This document shows positions 9,067 through 20,853 of a stretch of DNA of 64,000 nucleotides, in pieces. Under the pieces are notes generated by a model, which was not told the DNA's origin, did no database searches, and saw only the letters and a program-made list of their open reading frames with translations. A program made the translations under genes and the position numbers. Positions within the stretch are counted from its first letter, which is position 1. Each line of letters begins with the position of its first letter. Origin of the DNA: Oricola indica. GTDB lineage: Bacteria; Pseudomonadota; Alphaproteobacteria; Rhizobiales; Rhizobiaceae. Location: assembly GCF_019966595.1 (NCBI RefSeq), contig NZ_JAINFJ010000012.1, forward strand, positions 1 to 64,000. Reading direction: 5' to 3'.

Positions 9067-10062
9067 ATGACCGACAGTTTCAAGGCGATCATGATTTCGC
9101 GCGACGAGGACAAGAAACAGTCCGTCGGCGTCGAGACCCTGACGATCGACGACCTGATGGACGGCGATGTCGTCGTCAAGGTCGAGGCGACAACGGTCAA
9201 CTACAAGGACGGGCTGGCAATCACCGGCAAGTCGCCGGTCGTTCGCCACTGGCCGATGATCCCCGGCGTCGATTTTGCCGGCACGGTCGAACATTCCGAC
9301 AATCCCGACTGGAAGCCGGGCGACAAGGTGATCCTGAACGGCTGGGGCACCGGCGAGACGCATTACGGCGCCTATGCGGGCAAATCGCGCGTCAAGGGCG
9401 ACTGGCTGATCGCGCGGCCGGACAGCATTTCGGCGCTGGACGCGATGGCCGTCGGCACGGCGGGCTATACGGCGATGCTGTCAGTCATGGCGCTGGAACG
9501 CCACGGCATCACACCGGATCGCGGCCCCGTCGCGGTGACCGGCGCCAATGGCGGCGTTGGATCGGTCGCGATCTCGATTCTCGCCAAGCTCGGCTATCAC
9601 GTCATCGCCTCGACAGGGCGGATGTCAGAGGAAGGATTCCTGAAGGATCTCGGCGCGGCCGAAGTGATCGACCGGGCGGAGCTCTCCGAACCGGGACGGC
9701 CGCTCGGCAAGGAAAGATGGGCGGCGGCGATCGATTCCGTCGGCTCGCACACGCTCGCCAACCTGCTCGCGCAGACGCAATATGGCGGCGCCGTCGCGGC
9801 CTGCGGGCTGGCACAGGGCTTCGACCTGCCGACGACCGTGATGCCTTTCATCCTGCGCGGCGTGTCGCTGCTCGGCATCGATTCGGTGATGGCGCCGAAG
9901 GCGCTGCGCGAGGAGGCGTGGGCCCGCATCGCGACCGATCTCGACGCCTCGAAGCTTGCCAGCTTGTCGACGACCATCGGCTTCGACGACGTTATCGACA
10001 CCGCCCATGCGATCCTCGACGGCAAGGTTCGCGGCCGTGTGGTGATCGACATGGCGCGCTGA
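9067..10062 (+). CDS. MDR-family oxidoreductase, AcuI/YhdH-like
   Basis: A 331-residue medium-chain dehydrogenase/reductase of the YhdH/AcuI group (NADPH-dependent acrylyl-CoA reductase or quinone oxidoreductase). It lacks zinc ligands and shows the family blocks [31 protein letters not shown], and a nucleotide-binding segment [20 protein letters not shown]. The protein is the same length as characterised AcuI proteins. The ribosome site ACGGAGG lies just upstream of the ATG. It stands 32 nt after lspA on the same strand. The substrate cannot be read from sequence. Confidence 0.85.
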   Translation: MTDSFKAIMISRDEDKKQSVGVETLTIDDLMDGDVVVKVEATTVNYKDGLAITGKSPVVRHWPMIPGVDFAGTVEHSDNPDWKPGDKVILNGWGTGETHYGAYAGKSRVKGDWLIARPDSISALDAMAVGTAGYTAMLSVMALERHGITPDRGPVAVTGANGGVGSVAISILAKLGYHVIASTGRMSEEGFLKDLGAAEVIDRAELSEPGRPLGKERWAAAIDSVGSHTLANLLAQTQYGGAVAACGLAQGFDLPTTVMPFILRGVSLLGIDSVMAPKALREEAWARIATDLDASKLASLSTTIGFDDVIDTAHAILDGKVRGRVVIDMAR

Positions 10063-10151
10063 CGAGCGAATCTGGCCATTTCGGCACGGTTCGCGAAAGT
10101 TTTAGCAATGTGGGAAACCACGTTCTAACCGCCCAGTGATATTCGGAGCCC

Positions 10152-11816
10152 ATGGAAAAGGGCTCCACTCTGGATAAACTCAAACGGGCCGGACAACGGC
10201 TCGCCCGCTGGCTTGTGCCAACCGCGCGGACGGCCGACGCGCAGGCACGCCTGCAGGAGGATTTGCGCGCCATGCGCGCCGCACGCGAGGAGGCGGAGCG
10301 CGCGAGCCGCGCCAAGTCGCGATTCCTGGCGATGACCAGCCACGAAATCCGAACGCCGCTCAACGGGATCATCGGCATGGGCAAGCTGCTCGCCGATACC
10401 GAACTGACGCCCGAACAGCAGAATTATGTCGAGGCCGTCACCGATTCGAGTGAAGCGCTGCTGACGCTCGTCAACGACCTGATGGAGTTCGCCCGCGTCG
10501 AATCCGGCGATCTCGAACTGCATCCCCAGCAGACGGCGATCGCCCCGCTCGTCAGCGGCGTCGCCGAGTTGCTGTGCGGACGGGCCTACGCCAAGGGCAT
10601 CGATTTCGGCTACTACCTCGCGCCGGACCTGCCCGTCAGCGCCACTTTCGATCCCGGGCGGTTGCGCCAGGTTCTCACCAACATCATTGGCAATGCGGTC
10701 AAGTTCACCGAGATCGGCGGCGTGTCGGTCACGGCCGGCCATCACGAGGGCATGCTGGAAATCGCCGTCGCGGATACCGGCCCCGGCATCGCGGGCGCGG
10801 ACCAGGCGCGGATATTCAAGGAATTCGAGCAGGCTGCGATCGGGTTCGACCGACCCCATGAGGGCATCGGCCTCGGTCTCGCCATCTCGCGCAAGATCGT
10901 CGAAGCCGCCGGCGGCTCGATTACGCTGGACAGCCGGATTGGCGAGGGATCGCGCTTCGTTATCCGTTTTCCGGTGGGCGATCCGGAAGCCGCTTCACCC
11001 GCCCGGACGGATTTGTCCGGACGCGAGGTGGCGATCCTCAGTCCGAACACGGTGGAAGCCGGCCTGCTGCGGCAAGCGCTGCGCGATGCCGGTGCGCGGG
11101 TGACGCTGCATTCGACCCGCGACGAGGCGATCGCCGCGTGCCGCGAGAGCGGCGGCGACACGATCCTGATCGCCGACAACAGGATCGATGACGGCGCCGG
11201 CACATTTCTCGATTTCGACGGTTTTCCCGCAAGACTGATCGCGCTTATCGAGGCGGATGACCGCGGGTCGACCGGCGCTGAATTCAAGGAGGCGGGACAT
11301 GCCTTCCTGACCCGTCCGGTGCGTCCGAGCACGCTGCTGCGTGTCGTTTCGAGCCAGGCCGACGCGCCGGCGGATCGGGCGCCGTCCAGGAAAAGCCCTG
11401 CCAAACCGGCGCGCCCCCCTTCCGGCCTCAACGTGCTGGTCGCTGAGGACAATCCCGTCAATGCGCTGCTGACGCTTCGGATGCTGGAGAAACTCGGGCA
11501 CCGCGTGCACCACGTCGAGAACGGCAAGGCCGCTGTCGAGGCCGTACGCTCCAATCGCCAGGCTTCGCCCTTCGACATCGTATTGATGGACCTGCACATG
11601 CCCGTGATGGACGGTATCGAGGCGATCGCGGCGCTGCGGCGCGAGGAAGACGAAGGCGGCATGACGCCGGTTGGAATTATCGCTCTGACGGCGGACGTCC
11701 TGCCCGAGACGCATGTGGCTGTCATCAATGCCGGCGCCGACGGCATCCTGACGAAACCCGTCGATCCGGACGAATTCGGTGCGCGGCTCGCCCGTCTCAA
11801 CAGCAAAGCGGCCTGA
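10152..11816 (+). CDS. Hybrid histidine kinase with pseudo-receiver and receiver
   Basis: A cytoplasmic hybrid sensor kinase of 554 residues with no membrane segment and no recognisable input domain. A short basic, amphipathic N-terminus leads to a dimerisation helix with H-box [20 protein letters not shown] (His64). The HATPase domain has N-box [13 protein letters not shown]1 [10 protein letters not shown] and G2 [15 protein letters not shown] degenerate receiver-like region (about 277-395) has FLTRPVR where the invariant Lys-Pro is expected. A canonical C-terminal receiver follows, with [10 protein letters not shown], phosphoacceptor Asp480 in [12 protein letters not shown], and ILTKPVDPD. 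Phosphorelay to a separate Hpt protein is inferred. It lies upstream of olsB, an arrangement known from Brucella and Rhizobium. Confidence 0.9.
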   Translation: MEKGSTLDKLKRAGQRLARWLVPTARTADAQARLQEDLRAMRAAREEAERASRAKSRFLAMTSHEIRTPLNGIIGMGKLLADTELTPEQQNYVEAVTDSSEALLTLVNDLMEFARVESGDLELHPQQTAIAPLVSGVAELLCGRAYAKGIDFGYYLAPDLPVSATFDPGRLRQVLTNIIGNAVKFTEIGGVSVTAGHHEGMLEIAVADTGPGIAGADQARIFKEFEQAAIGFDRPHEGIGLGLAISRKIVEAAGGSITLDSRIGEGSRFVIRFPVGDPEAASPARTDLSGREVAILSPNTVEAGLLRQALRDAGARVTLHSTRDEAIAACRESGGDTILIADNRIDDGAGTFLDFDGFPARLIALIEADDRGSTGAEFKEAGHAFLTRPVRPSTLLRVVSSQADAPADRAPSRKSPAKPARPPSGLNVLVAEDNPVNALLTLRMLEKLGHRVHHVENGKAAVEAVRSNRQASPFDIVLMDLHMPVMDGIEAIAALRREEDEGGMTPVGIIALTADVLPETHVAVINAGADGILTKPVDPDEFGARLARLNSKAA

Positions 11817-11946
11817 CGCCCGCTCCTGCCGGCATCTTGTCACCGTCATTCAGTTGTCGCATTAGCTGTCTAGCGAAAACGCAATCGCCGGCCCGACGAT
11901 TCGGCGCTGCCGGCGCAATTACCCTTCGTCCAGAAAAGGGTTCGGG

Positions 11947-12834
11947 ATGACTATCGCCAATCAGCCATCTGCCACGAAACTTGCAGCGACCCCGCTCGCC
12001 GACGGTGCATCTGTCGATGCATCCCTGCTCGGGGAGATCGGTTCCCTCCAGGCGCGACTGGTGCGCGATGCGAAGGAACTGGACGCCGCGCAAAGGCTGC
12101 GGTTCCGCGTCTTTCGCGAAGAAATGGGGCCGGCCGTTTCATCCGATTGCGCCACCGCCGACCGCGACGAGGACTGTTTCGACGCCATTTGCGACCACCT
12201 GATCGTCGTGGACACGAGCCTGCCCGGCGACACGACGGACCGTATCGTCGGCACCTACCGGCTGCTGCGCGACCAGGTCGCGGAGCGCGCCGGCGGCTTC
12301 TATTCGGCCGGGGAATACGCGATCGACGCCCTGATCGCCCGTCATCGGGGAAAGCGTTTCCTCGAACTGGGCCGCTCCTGTGTGATGCCCGCCTATCGTT
12401 CGAAGCGCACGATCGAATTGTTGTGGCAGGGCATCTGGGCCTATTGCCTGCGCCACGAGATCGACGTGATGGTCGGATGCGCCTCGTTTCCGGGCGCGGA
12501 TACGCAATCGCATGCGCTGCCGCTCTCCTTCCTGCACCAGCACGCCCGTGCGTCCGGTGAATGGGCTGTCGATCCGGCGACACAAGACGCCGTTGCGATG
12601 GACATTGTTCCCGAGGACGCGATCGACATGAAAGCGGCGCTTGCCGCCATGCCGCCGCTCATCAAGGGCTATCTCCGGCTCGGCGCCAAATTCGCCGACA
12701 TGGCCGTGCCGGACCATGCGTTCGGAACGACCGACGTGATGGTGATCCTGCCGGTCGCAGCGATCAGCGACCGCTATGTGCGCTACTACGGCGCGGATGC
12801 AGGCCGCTTCGCGCCGGGCGCGAAGACAGCCTGA
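11947..12834 (+). CDS. olsB: L-ornithine N(alpha)-acyltransferase OlsB
   Basis: A 295-residue GNAT-fold acyltransferase of the hemolysin-like Acetyltransf_5 family. OlsB makes lyso-ornithine lipid from ornithine and 3-hydroxyacyl-ACP, the first step of phosphorus-free ornithine-lipid membranes. Recognisable segments are LDAAQRLRFRVFREEMG, DRIVGTYRLLRDQVAERAGGFYSAGEY, and FLELGRSCVMPAYRSKRTIELLWQGI, with MVGCASFPG near the centre. olsA is not in the window. The order hybrid kinase, olsB, malic enzyme is rhizobial. A Pho box cannot be confirmed in the 130-bp leader. Confidence 0.85.
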   Translation: MTIANQPSATKLAATPLADGASVDASLLGEIGSLQARLVRDAKELDAAQRLRFRVFREEMGPAVSSDCATADRDEDCFDAICDHLIVVDTSLPGDTTDRIVGTYRLLRDQVAERAGGFYSAGEYAIDALIARHRGKRFLELGRSCVMPAYRSKRTIELLWQGIWAYCLRHEIDVMVGCASFPGADTQSHALPLSFLHQHARASGEWAVDPATQDAVAMDIVPEDAIDMKAALAAMPPLIKGYLRLGAKFADMAVPDHAFGTTDVMVILPVAAISDRYVRYYGADAGRFAPGAKTA

Positions 12835-12840
12835 CCGGCC

Positions 12841-15141
12841 TCAGGCGTTCGCGTTGTAGGCCGCGATTGCCGCCATGTTGACGATGTCGGCGTCCTTGGC
12901 GCCCAGCGAGACGATCTGCACCGGCTTGTTGAGCCCGACCAGCAGCGGCCCGATCACGGTCGAGCCGCCCAGTTCCTGAAGCATCTTCGTGGAAATCGAC
13001 GCCGAGTGGAACGCCGGCATGACGAGCACGTTGGCCGGGGCCGAAAGCCGGCAGAACGGGTATTGCGCCATGACGTCGGCATTGAGCGCCACATCGGCCG
13101 CCATCTCACCGTCATACTCGAAATCGACGCGGCGCTTGTCGAGGATACGAACGGCCTGCTTGACCTGTTCGGAACGCTCGCTGGGCGGGTCGCCGAAGGT
13201 GGAGAAGGCGAGCAGCGCGACGCGGGGCTCGTAGCCCATGCGCCGCGCCTGGCCGGCGGCTTCCTCGGCGATATCGGCAAGCTGCTCCGCCGAGGGCATG
13301 TCATGGACGGCAGTGTCCGCGACGAGCACGGTGCGTCCGCGACACAGCGCCAGCGACATGCCGATAACCCGGTGCCCCGGACGAGCGTCGATAACCCGGC
13401 GAACGTCGGCCAGCGCCGTCGAGTAGTTGCGCGTAACGCCCGTCACCATTCCGTCGGCATCGCCGAGCGCCACCATGGCGGCAGCGAAATGGTTGCGATC
13501 ATTGTTGATCAGGCGCTGGCAGTCGCGGAAGAGATAGCCCTGTCGCTGGAGCTTTTCGTACAGATAGTCGGCATAGACGCCGTTGCGCTTCGATAACCGC
13601 GCATTGATGATCTCGATATTCGGACGGTCGAGTTCGACACCGGCCTCCTTCGCCGTGTTGCGCACGAGGTCCTCGCGGCCGAGCAGGATGGCGGTGCCGA
13701 GCTGCTGGTTCACGTAGGACACGGCGGCGCGCATCATCTGCTCCTCCTCGCCTTCCGTGAACACGATGCTCTTGGGATGACGGCGGACGCGCTCGTAGAT
13801 GCGCTGCAGCGTGGATGCGATCGGATCGCGCCGCGCCGACAGTTGGTTGGCATAGGCGTCGAAATCGGTGATCTCGCGCCGGGCAACGCCGGTATCCATC
13901 GCCGCTTTGGCGACGGCGACGGGGATCGCCGAGATCAGGCGAGGATCGAAGGGAACGGGAATGATGTAGCCGGGACCGAATTTCGGCCGGTTGCCGGCAT
14001 AGGCCGCAGCGACATCATCCGGGACGTCTTCGCGGGCGAGGTCGGCAAGCGCCTGCGCGGCGGCGGCCTTCATCGCCTCGTTGATCTCTGTCGCGCGCAC
14101 ATCGAGCGCGCCGCGGAAGATATAGGGAAAGCCGAGGACGTTGTTGACCTGGTTGGGATAGTCCGACCGGCCGGTCGCCACGATGGCGTCGGACCGGATC
14201 GCGGCAACCTCTTCCGGCGTGATCTCGGGATCGGGATTGGCCATGGCGAAGATGATCGGATTGTCGGCCATGGAGCGCACCATGTCCTCGGTCAGCGCGC
14301 CCTTGACCGACAGGCCGAGAACCACATCCGCACCCTCCAGCGCGTCGGCGAGCGATCGCCGGTCCGTCCTGACCGCGTGCGCCGATTTCCACTGGTTCAG
14401 CCCTGTCGAGCGGCCCTGGTAGATGACGCCCTTGGTGTCGCACAGGATGACGTTCTCATGCGGTACGCCCATGGACTTGATGAGCTCGATACAGGCAATG
14501 GCCGCCGCGCCGGCGCCGTTGCAGACGATCTTCGCCGTCTTGAGATCGCGCCCGGTGAGATGCAGCGCATTGATCAGGCCGGCGGCCGCGATGATGGCCG
14601 TGCCGTGCTGGTCGTCATGGAAGACGGGGATATCCATCTCCTCGCGCAGGCGCTGCTCGATGATGAAACAGTCGGGCGCCTTGATGTCCTCGAGGTTGAT
14701 ACCGCCGAAGGACGGTCCGAGGAGACGCACGCAATTGACGAATTCGTCGATGTCCTTGGTGTCGACCTCGAGATCGATGGAGTCCACGTCGGCGAAGCGC
14801 TTGAACAGCACCGCCTTGCCTTCCATCACCGGCTTGGAAGCCAGCGCGCCGAGATCGCCGAGACCAAGGATCGCCGTGCCGTTGGAAATCACGGCGACCA
14901 TGTTGCCGCGCGCCGTATAGTCGAACGCCTTGACTGGATCCTCGGCGATCGCTTTCACGGGAACGGCGACGCCCGGCGAATAGGCCAGCGACAGATCGCG
15001 CTGGGTCGCCATCGGCTTCGTGGGGGTGATCTCAAGCTTGCCGGGCCGGCCCCGCGCGTGAAAATCCAGCGCTTCCTGCTCGATGACCCGGGGGCGCGCG
15101 TCGCCACCTCCGCCTGCCGCGGATTTCGGAGATTTCGCCAT
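12841..15141 (-). CDS. maeB: NADP-dependent malic enzyme (ME plus PTA-like domain)
   Basis: MaeB decarboxylates malate to pyruvate with NADP reduction. The product is about 766 residues from the ATG at 15141 (an ATG at 15153 adds four residues). The N-terminal malic enzyme half includes [37 protein letters not shown] and the NADP-binding [15 protein letters not shown]. From about residue 430 a phosphotransacetylase-like domain follows ([13 protein letters not shown]… to the C-terminus), which in this family is regulatory rather than catalytic. It is transcribed convergently with olsB (6 nt between stops) and divergently from mutS. Confidence 0.95.
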   Translation of the reverse strand: MAKSPKSAAGGGGDARPRVIEQEALDFHARGRPGKLEITPTKPMATQRDLSLAYSPGVAVPVKAIAEDPVKAFDYTARGNMVAVISNGTAILGLGDLGALASKPVMEGKAVLFKRFADVDSIDLEVDTKDIDEFVNCVRLLGPSFGGINLEDIKAPDCFIIEQRLREEMDIPVFHDDQHGTAIIAAAGLINALHLTGRDLKTAKIVCNGAGAAAIACIELIKSMGVPHENVILCDTKGVIYQGRSTGLNQWKSAHAVRTDRRSLADALEGADVVLGLSVKGALTEDMVRSMADNPIIFAMANPDPEITPEEVAAIRSDAIVATGRSDYPNQVNNVLGFPYIFRGALDVRATEINEAMKAAAAQALADLAREDVPDDVAAAYAGNRPKFGPGYIIPVPFDPRLISAIPVAVAKAAMDTGVARREITDFDAYANQLSARRDPIASTLQRIYERVRRHPKSIVFTEGEEEQMMRAAVSYVNQQLGTAILLGREDLVRNTAKEAGVELDRPNIEIINARLSKRNGVYADYLYEKLQRQGYLFRDCQRLINNDRNHFAAAMVALGDADGMVTGVTRNYSTALADVRRVIDARPGHRVIGMSLALCRGRTVLVADTAVHDMPSAEQLADIAEEAAGQARRMGYEPRVALLAFSTFGDPPSERSEQVKQAVRILDKRRVDFEYDGEMAADVALNADVMAQYPFCRLSAPANVLVMPAFHSASISTKMLQELGGSTVIGPLLVGLNKPVQIVSLGAKDADIVNMAAIAAYNANA

Positions 15142-15260
15142 GGACGTTTCCAACCGTTTTTATCGTTGTCCCAAACAAGATGGGGAGCTTGTCCTAAGGC
15201 TATTTGCCCTGCCTGTAAACGCGACTATGACTCGGAAAACCCCGGGTCACTGTTCCTGAA

Positions 15261-17954
15261 ATGCTGACAAAGACCGCACAGACCGCCGCACCAACGCCGA
15301 TGATGGCGCAATATCTGGAGATCAAGGACGCGAATCCGGATTCGCTCCTGTTCTACCGGATGGGCGATTTTTACGAGCTGTTTTTCGAGGACGCCGAGAT
15401 CGCCTCGCAGGCGCTGGGCATCACGCTGACCAAGCGCGGCAAGCATCTCGATGACGACATTCCGATGTGCGGCGTGCCGGTGCATGCCGCCGACGACTAC
15501 CTGCAAAAGCTGATCGGAAAAGGCTTCCGCGTCGCCGTCTGCGAACAGCTGGAGGACCCAGCCGAGGCCAAGAAGCGCGGCTCGAAGGCGGTCGTCAGAC
15601 GCGACGTAACGCGGCTGGTGACGCCCGGAACGATCACCGAGGAAAAGCTGCTCGACCCGTCCGAGAGCAGCTACTTCATGGCTGTGGGGCGCACGAAATC
15701 CGGCTCCGGCCCGGAAATGGCGCTGGCCTGGATCGACATCTCGACCGGGCATTTCCGCATCGCGGCCACGGCGCCGGAGCGCCTGCTTTCCGACATTTCG
15801 CGCATCGGCCCGCGCGAGATCACGGTCGCCGACAGCGTGTTCTCCGATCCGGATTTGCGACCGGTTTTCGACCTGCTCGGTCTTGCCGTGACGCCCCTGC
15901 CCTCGGCCTTCTTCGACAGCGCGACGGCGCATGACCGTCTCGCCCGCTTCTATGGCGTGCAGACGCTCGACGGTTTCGGCGCGTTCTCGCGGGCCGAACT
16001 GGCCGCCGCGGCGGGCGCCATCGCCTATGTCGAGCGCACGCAGATTTCCGAACGGCCGGCATTGCAGCGGCCCGAGCGCGAGGATGCCGGCTCGACCCTG
16101 TTCATCGATCCGGCCACGCGGGCCAATCTGGAAATCGAACGTACATTGTCGGGGTCGCGGCAAGGCAGCCTGCTCAAGGCCATTGACCGCACCGTCACCG
16201 GGGGCGGCGCGCGACTGCTCGCCGAAAGGCTGCGCTCGCCGCTGACCGACTGCCGGGCGATCGATGCGCGACTGGATTCGGTCTCCTTCTTCCTTTCCGC
16301 CGACGACCGGCTGACCGATGGGTTGCGCGATGTCCTGAAGGGATGCCCGGACATGCCGCGCGCCCTTTCGCGGCTTTCGCTCAATCGCGGAGGCCCGCGC
16401 GACCTGCTGGCGCTCGCGCAGGGTCTGGAGGCCGCAACCGAGGCACAAAGGCTGCTGGCGTCGATCGACCTGCCGGAAGAACTGGGCGAAGCCAGCAAGT
16501 TGCTCGCGCATGCGCCGCACGCGGTCACCGAAAGTCTTTCCTCCGCGCTCGACGACGACGTGCCGCTGTTGAAGCGTGACGGCGGTTTCGTGCGTGCGGG
16601 ACACAATGCGGAACTCGACGAAATGCGGGCGTTGCGCGACGAATCGCGCAAGGTGATCGCCGGACTGCAGGCACGCTATGCCGAGGAAACCGGCGTCCGG
16701 TCCCTGAAGATCAAATACAACAACGTTCTCGGCTATTTCATCGAGGTGACGGCGTTGAACGCCGATGCGCTGACCGGCACGGACGAGGCGAAAGGCCGGT
16801 TCATCCACCGGCAGACGCTCGCCAGTGCGATGCGTTTCACCACGACGGAACTCGCCGATCTCGAAAGCCGCATCGCCAACGCCGCCGACCGTGCGCTGTC
16901 GATCGAACTCGCGGTGTTCGAAAGGCTGCAAGGCGAAGTCATCGCGGCGGCCGATGCGATCCGTGGCGCGGCGCTGGCGCTGTCGGTAATCGACGTCTCG
17001 GTGGCGCTGGCGCGGCTTGCCGAAACGGAGGGCTATTGCCGTCCGAAGATTGACGACAGCCGCAATTTCGCGGTCGTCGCGGGCCGGCATCCGGTGGTCG
17101 AGCAGGCCTTGCGCAAGCAGGCCGCCAATCCTTTCGTGGCCAATGATTGCGATCTTTCGCCGAATGGCGGCGGCGAGCAGGGCGCGATCTGGCTCCTGAC
17201 CGGGCCGAACATGGGCGGCAAGTCGACCTTCCTGCGCCAAAACGCGCTGATCGCGATCCTCGCCCAGACCGGCTCCTTCGTGCCGGCTGGAAGCGCGCAT
17301 CTCGGCGTGGTCGACCGGCTGTTCAGCCGGGTCGGAGCATCCGACGACCTGGCGCGCGGGCGCTCAACCTTCATGGTCGAGATGGTCGAAACCGCCGCGA
17401 TCCTGAACCAGGCCGGGGACCGGTCGCTGGTGATCCTCGACGAGATCGGACGCGGCACCTCGACATTCGACGGGCTTTCGATTGCCTGGGCGACGGTCGA
17501 GCACCTGCATGCGAAGAACCGCTGCCGCACGCTGTTTGCGACGCATTTCCACGAATTGACGGCGCTGGCCGAGACACTGGAAAGCCTCCACAACGTCACC
17601 ATGCGGGTGAAGGAGTGGGAAGGCGACGTCGTGTTCCTGCACGAAGTGGCGAAGGGCGCCGCCGACCGGTCCTATGGCGTACAGGTCGCCAAGCTCGCCG
17701 GGCTTCCGGAAAGCGTCGTGTCACGCGCCCGCGACGTGCTCGACCAGCTGGAGGCGCAGGGCCGCGACACCAAGGCGTCGAAGCTCGTCGACGACCTGCC
17801 GCTGTTTTCAGCCGAGATCAGGCGCACCGCGCCTCAAGTGCAATCGAGCGCCGTCGAGGAGGCGCTGTGCGACCTCGTGCCCGACGAGATGACGCCGCGC
17901 GAGGCGCTCGAAACGCTCTACCGCCTCAAGGCGCTGTCGGGAAAGCGCGATTGA
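15261..17954 (+). CDS. mutS: DNA mismatch repair protein MutS
   Basis: MutS recognises mismatches and starts mismatch repair with MutL. The 897-residue product has the N-terminal mismatch-binding domain with the [10 protein letters not shown] wedge (Phe and Glu of the F-x-E motif are within GDFYELF), connector, lever and clamp domains. The C-terminal ABC-type ATPase has Walker [11 protein letters not shown], Walker [16 protein letters not shown] and the conserved [11 protein letters not shown]. It lies between maeB (divergent) and glnD (61 nt downstream), as in most rhizobia. The length is normal and no defect is seen. Confidence 0.97.
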   Translation: MLTKTAQTAAPTPMMAQYLEIKDANPDSLLFYRMGDFYELFFEDAEIASQALGITLTKRGKHLDDDIPMCGVPVHAADDYLQKLIGKGFRVAVCEQLEDPAEAKKRGSKAVVRRDVTRLVTPGTITEEKLLDPSESSYFMAVGRTKSGSGPEMALAWIDISTGHFRIAATAPERLLSDISRIGPREITVADSVFSDPDLRPVFDLLGLAVTPLPSAFFDSATAHDRLARFYGVQTLDGFGAFSRAELAAAAGAIAYVERTQISERPALQRPEREDAGSTLFIDPATRANLEIERTLSGSRQGSLLKAIDRTVTGGGARLLAERLRSPLTDCRAIDARLDSVSFFLSADDRLTDGLRDVLKGCPDMPRALSRLSLNRGGPRDLLALAQGLEAATEAQRLLASIDLPEELGEASKLLAHAPHAVTESLSSALDDDVPLLKRDGGFVRAGHNAELDEMRALRDESRKVIAGLQARYAEETGVRSLKIKYNNVLGYFIEVTALNADALTGTDEAKGRFIHRQTLASAMRFTTTELADLESRIANAADRALSIELAVFERLQGEVIAAADAIRGAALALSVIDVSVALARLAETEGYCRPKIDDSRNFAVVAGRHPVVEQALRKQAANPFVANDCDLSPNGGGEQGAIWLLTGPNMGGKSTFLRQNALIAILAQTGSFVPAGSAHLGVVDRLFSRVGASDDLARGRSTFMVEMVETAAILNQAGDRSLVILDEIGRGTSTFDGLSIAWATVEHLHAKNRCRTLFATHFHELTALAETLESLHNVTMRVKEWEGDVVFLHEVAKGAADRSYGVQVAKLAGLPESVVSRARDVLDQLEAQGRDTKASKLVDDLPLFSAEIRRTAPQVQSSAVEEALCDLVPDEMTPREALETLYRLKALSGKRD

Positions 17955-18015
17955 AGGTATGTGACAAGCGCGCGGCGTTTCGGTATGAGGCTCACAAGAG
18001 CCCCCGGACCAAGAA

Positions 18016-20850
18016 ATGACGGCAGTCGACACCTCCCCCCAACCCGCACTCGACCTCGAAACGCTTCGATCCGACCTGATCGCGATCGCCGACCGCATGG
18101 GCGGCGACGGCGCACCGCATACGGTTCGCGCCGACGTGCTCGCGCATCTGAAAACCGTGCTGACCGCGAGCCGGCAGGAAGCGGAAAAACAACTGTTCGA
18201 GGACGGCAGCGGCATCGCCTGCGCGCAGCGCCTGTCCGACGACATGGATGTGATGATCCGCGCGATCTACGATTTCGCCATCGACAAGGTGTTCAAGGTC
18301 AACAACCTGTCGTCCGGCGAGCGGCTGGCGCTGGTCGCGGTCGGCGGTTACGGCCGCGCCACGCTGGCACCCGGCTCCGATATCGACCTGCTTTTCGTGC
18401 TGCCCTACAAGCAGACCCCGCTCGGCGAGCAGCTGGCGGAATACATTCTCTACATGCTGTGGGATCTCGGCCTGACAGTCGGGCACGCGACGCGATCGAT
18501 CGACGAGTGCGTGCGCCTGTCCAAGACGGACACGACCATCTGCACCGCCATTCTCGACATGCGCTATCTCTATGGCGAGAAAGCCCTCTACGACGAGCTT
18601 AACACGCGTTTCGACACCGATGTGGTGCAGAACACGGCGTCCGGCTTCATCCAGGCGAAGCTCGCCGAACGCGACTCGCGCCACAAGCGCATGGGCGAGA
18701 CACGCTACCTCGTCGAGCCGAACATCAAGGACGGCAAGGGCGGATTGCGCGACCTGCAAACGCTGTTCTGGATCGCGAAATATTTCTACCGGCTGTCCAA
18801 CCGCTCCGATCTCGTCCGCAAGGGCGTGCTGAGCCGGGCCGAATACAATCTCTTCGTCAAATGCGAGGACTTCCTGTGGGCGGTGCGCTGCCACCTGCAT
18901 TTCCTGACCGGCAAGGCGGAGGAACGCCTCGGCTTCGAGGTTCAGCGCAGCCTCGCGGACCGGCTCGGCTACAAGAGCCATCCGGGCCTGAAGGACGTCG
19001 AGCGCTTCATGAAGCACTACTTCCTGATCGCCAAGGATGTCGGCGACCTGACGCGCATTTTCTGCGCGGCGCTCGAGGAGGAAGAGGTCAAGAATGCACC
19101 CGGCTTCAACCGGCTGCTGCAAACGCTTCCGTTTTCCAGACGCAGCCGCAAGATCCGCGGCACCGAGGATTTCGTCGTCGAGAACAAGCGCATCAATGTC
19201 GCCGGCGACGACGTGTTCGAGAAGGATCCGGTCAACATCATCCGCATGTTCTGGTTCGCCGACCGCGACGAGCTGGATTTCCATCCCGACGCCCTGCAAC
19301 TGACCCGCCGGTCGCTCAAGCTGATCCGAAAGGCGCTGCGGACAGATCCCGAAGCCAACCGGCTGTTCATGGACATCCTGACCTCGCGCCGCGATCCGGC
19401 GCTGAACCTCAGGCGCATGAACGAGGCCGGCGTTCTCGGCCGCTTCATCCCCGATTTCGGCAAGGTCGTGGCGATGATGCAGTTCAACATGTACCACCAC
19501 TTCACGGTGGACGAGCACCTGATCCGCTCGGTCGACGTCTTGTCGAAGATCGAGAACGGGTCGCTCGAGGAAGATCACCCCCTCGCCTCCTCGCTGCTGC
19601 CGGACCTCGAGGATTACCGGCGCATCCTTTACACGGCGCTCTTCCTGCACGACATCGCGAAGGGGCGGCCCAAGGACCATTCGATCGCCGGCGCGGAAGT
19701 GGCGGAGAAGCTGTGCCCGAGGCTCGGCTTCACGGCGGCCGAGACCGAACTCATCGCCTGGCTGATCCGCGACCATCTGACGATGAGCACGGTCGCACAA
19801 TCACGCGATCTCTCCGACCGCAAAACGATCGAGGATTTTGTCGCGACGGTGCAGACGGTGCTGCGGCTCAAGCTCCTGGTCATCCTGACGGTCTGCGACA
19901 TTCGCGCGGTGGGCCCCGGTGTATGGAACGGCTGGAAAGGGCAATTGCTGCGCACGCTCTATTCGGAGACGGAACTGGCGCTGAGGGGCGGCGTTTCGGA
20001 GATCAATCGCAGGCAACGCGCGGCAATCGCGCGCGAGCACCTGCTGGAAAGCCTCTCCGACTGGCCGGAAAAGGAACGCCAGGCCTATGTCGACCAGCAC
20101 TACGATAACTACCTGCTGACCGTCGATATCGAGGACCAGGTGCAGCATGCGGCGTTCATCCGCAAGGCGATGGCGGAGGACAAGAAACTCGCGACCTCGG
20201 TCTTCACGAGCCAGTTCCAGGCGATCACGGAAGTCACCGTGCTGGCACCCGACCATCCGCGCCTCCTGTCGATCATCGCGGCCGCCTGTTCGAGCGCGGG
20301 CGCGAAGATCGACGGCGCGCATGTCTTCACCACGCGCGACGGCTGGGCGCTCGACACGATCCTGATCAACCGCGAATTCACCGACGACGGCGACGAGTAT
20401 CGCCGGGCCTCGCGGATCGGCAAGGTGATCGAGGACGTGCTGGCGGGCCGCGAATACGTGCCCAACATGCTGGCCCACAAGATGAAGCCGCGGCGCGGGC
20501 TGAAGGCCTTCCAGATCGAACCGGCGGTGGCGATCAAGAACACGCTGTCGAACCGTTTCTCGGTGATCGAAGTGGAGGGGCTGGACCGTCCGGGCATCCT
20601 GTCGGAGATCACCGGCGCGCTGTCCGACCTGACGCTCGATATCCGCTCGGCGCATATCACCACGTTTGGCGAGAAGGTGGTCGATACGTTCTACGTCACC
20701 GATCTGACCGGCCACAAGATCACCGACCCGGTGCGCCAGAAGCGCATCCGCAAGGTGCTGACGGACGTGCTGATGGGGCGCGGCGACGACAACCCCGTCG
20801 TGCAGGTCAGCCCCGGACTGGCGAAGTCCGGCTCCAGAAAGGCGAGCTAG
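18016..20850 (+). CDS. glnD: Bifunctional [protein-PII] uridylyltransferase GlnD
   Basis: GlnD senses glutamine and uridylylates or de-uridylylates PII proteins, setting nitrogen regulation. The 944-residue product has a nucleotidyltransferase domain with GGYGRATLAPGSDIDLLF (about 109-127), a GlnD-UR/UTase linker containing EPNIKDGKGGLRDLQTL, an HD hydrolase domain with FLHDIAKGRPKDHS, and two C-terminal ACT domains (VTVLAPDHPRLLSIIAAACS and VEGLDRPGILSEITGALSD). murJ starts only 3 nt after its stop, so the two are co-transcribed. It is intact by length and motifs. Its link to nitrogen control is notable because rpoN in the same window is truncated. Confidence 0.97.
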   Translation: MTAVDTSPQPALDLETLRSDLIAIADRMGGDGAPHTVRADVLAHLKTVLTASRQEAEKQLFEDGSGIACAQRLSDDMDVMIRAIYDFAIDKVFKVNNLSSGERLALVAVGGYGRATLAPGSDIDLLFVLPYKQTPLGEQLAEYILYMLWDLGLTVGHATRSIDECVRLSKTDTTICTAILDMRYLYGEKALYDELNTRFDTDVVQNTASGFIQAKLAERDSRHKRMGETRYLVEPNIKDGKGGLRDLQTLFWIAKYFYRLSNRSDLVRKGVLSRAEYNLFVKCEDFLWAVRCHLHFLTGKAEERLGFEVQRSLADRLGYKSHPGLKDVERFMKHYFLIAKDVGDLTRIFCAALEEEEVKNAPGFNRLLQTLPFSRRSRKIRGTEDFVVENKRINVAGDDVFEKDPVNIIRMFWFADRDELDFHPDALQLTRRSLKLIRKALRTDPEANRLFMDILTSRRDPALNLRRMNEAGVLGRFIPDFGKVVAMMQFNMYHHFTVDEHLIRSVDVLSKIENGSLEEDHPLASSLLPDLEDYRRILYTALFLHDIAKGRPKDHSIAGAEVAEKLCPRLGFTAAETELIAWLIRDHLTMSTVAQSRDLSDRKTIEDFVATVQTVLRLKLLVILTVCDIRAVGPGVWNGWKGQLLRTLYSETELALRGGVSEINRRQRAAIAREHLLESLSDWPEKERQAYVDQHYDNYLLTVDIEDQVQHAAFIRKAMAEDKKLATSVFTSQFQAITEVTVLAPDHPRLLSIIAAACSSAGAKIDGAHVFTTRDGWALDTILINREFTDDGDEYRRASRIGKVIEDVLAGREYVPNMLAHKMKPRRGLKAFQIEPAVAIKNTLSNRFSVIEVEGLDRPGILSEITGALSDLTLDIRSAHITTFGEKVVDTFYVTDLTGHKITDPVRQKRIRKVLTDVLMGRGDDNPVVQVSPGLAKSGSRKAS

Positions 20851-20853
20851 GCT

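Noticed and set aside
15225-17300. 691-codon open frame antisense to mutS
   Set aside because: Arg/Gly/His-rich shadow of a GC-rich gene; the opposite strand encodes a full MutS with all motifs, and no domain or ribosome site is seen.
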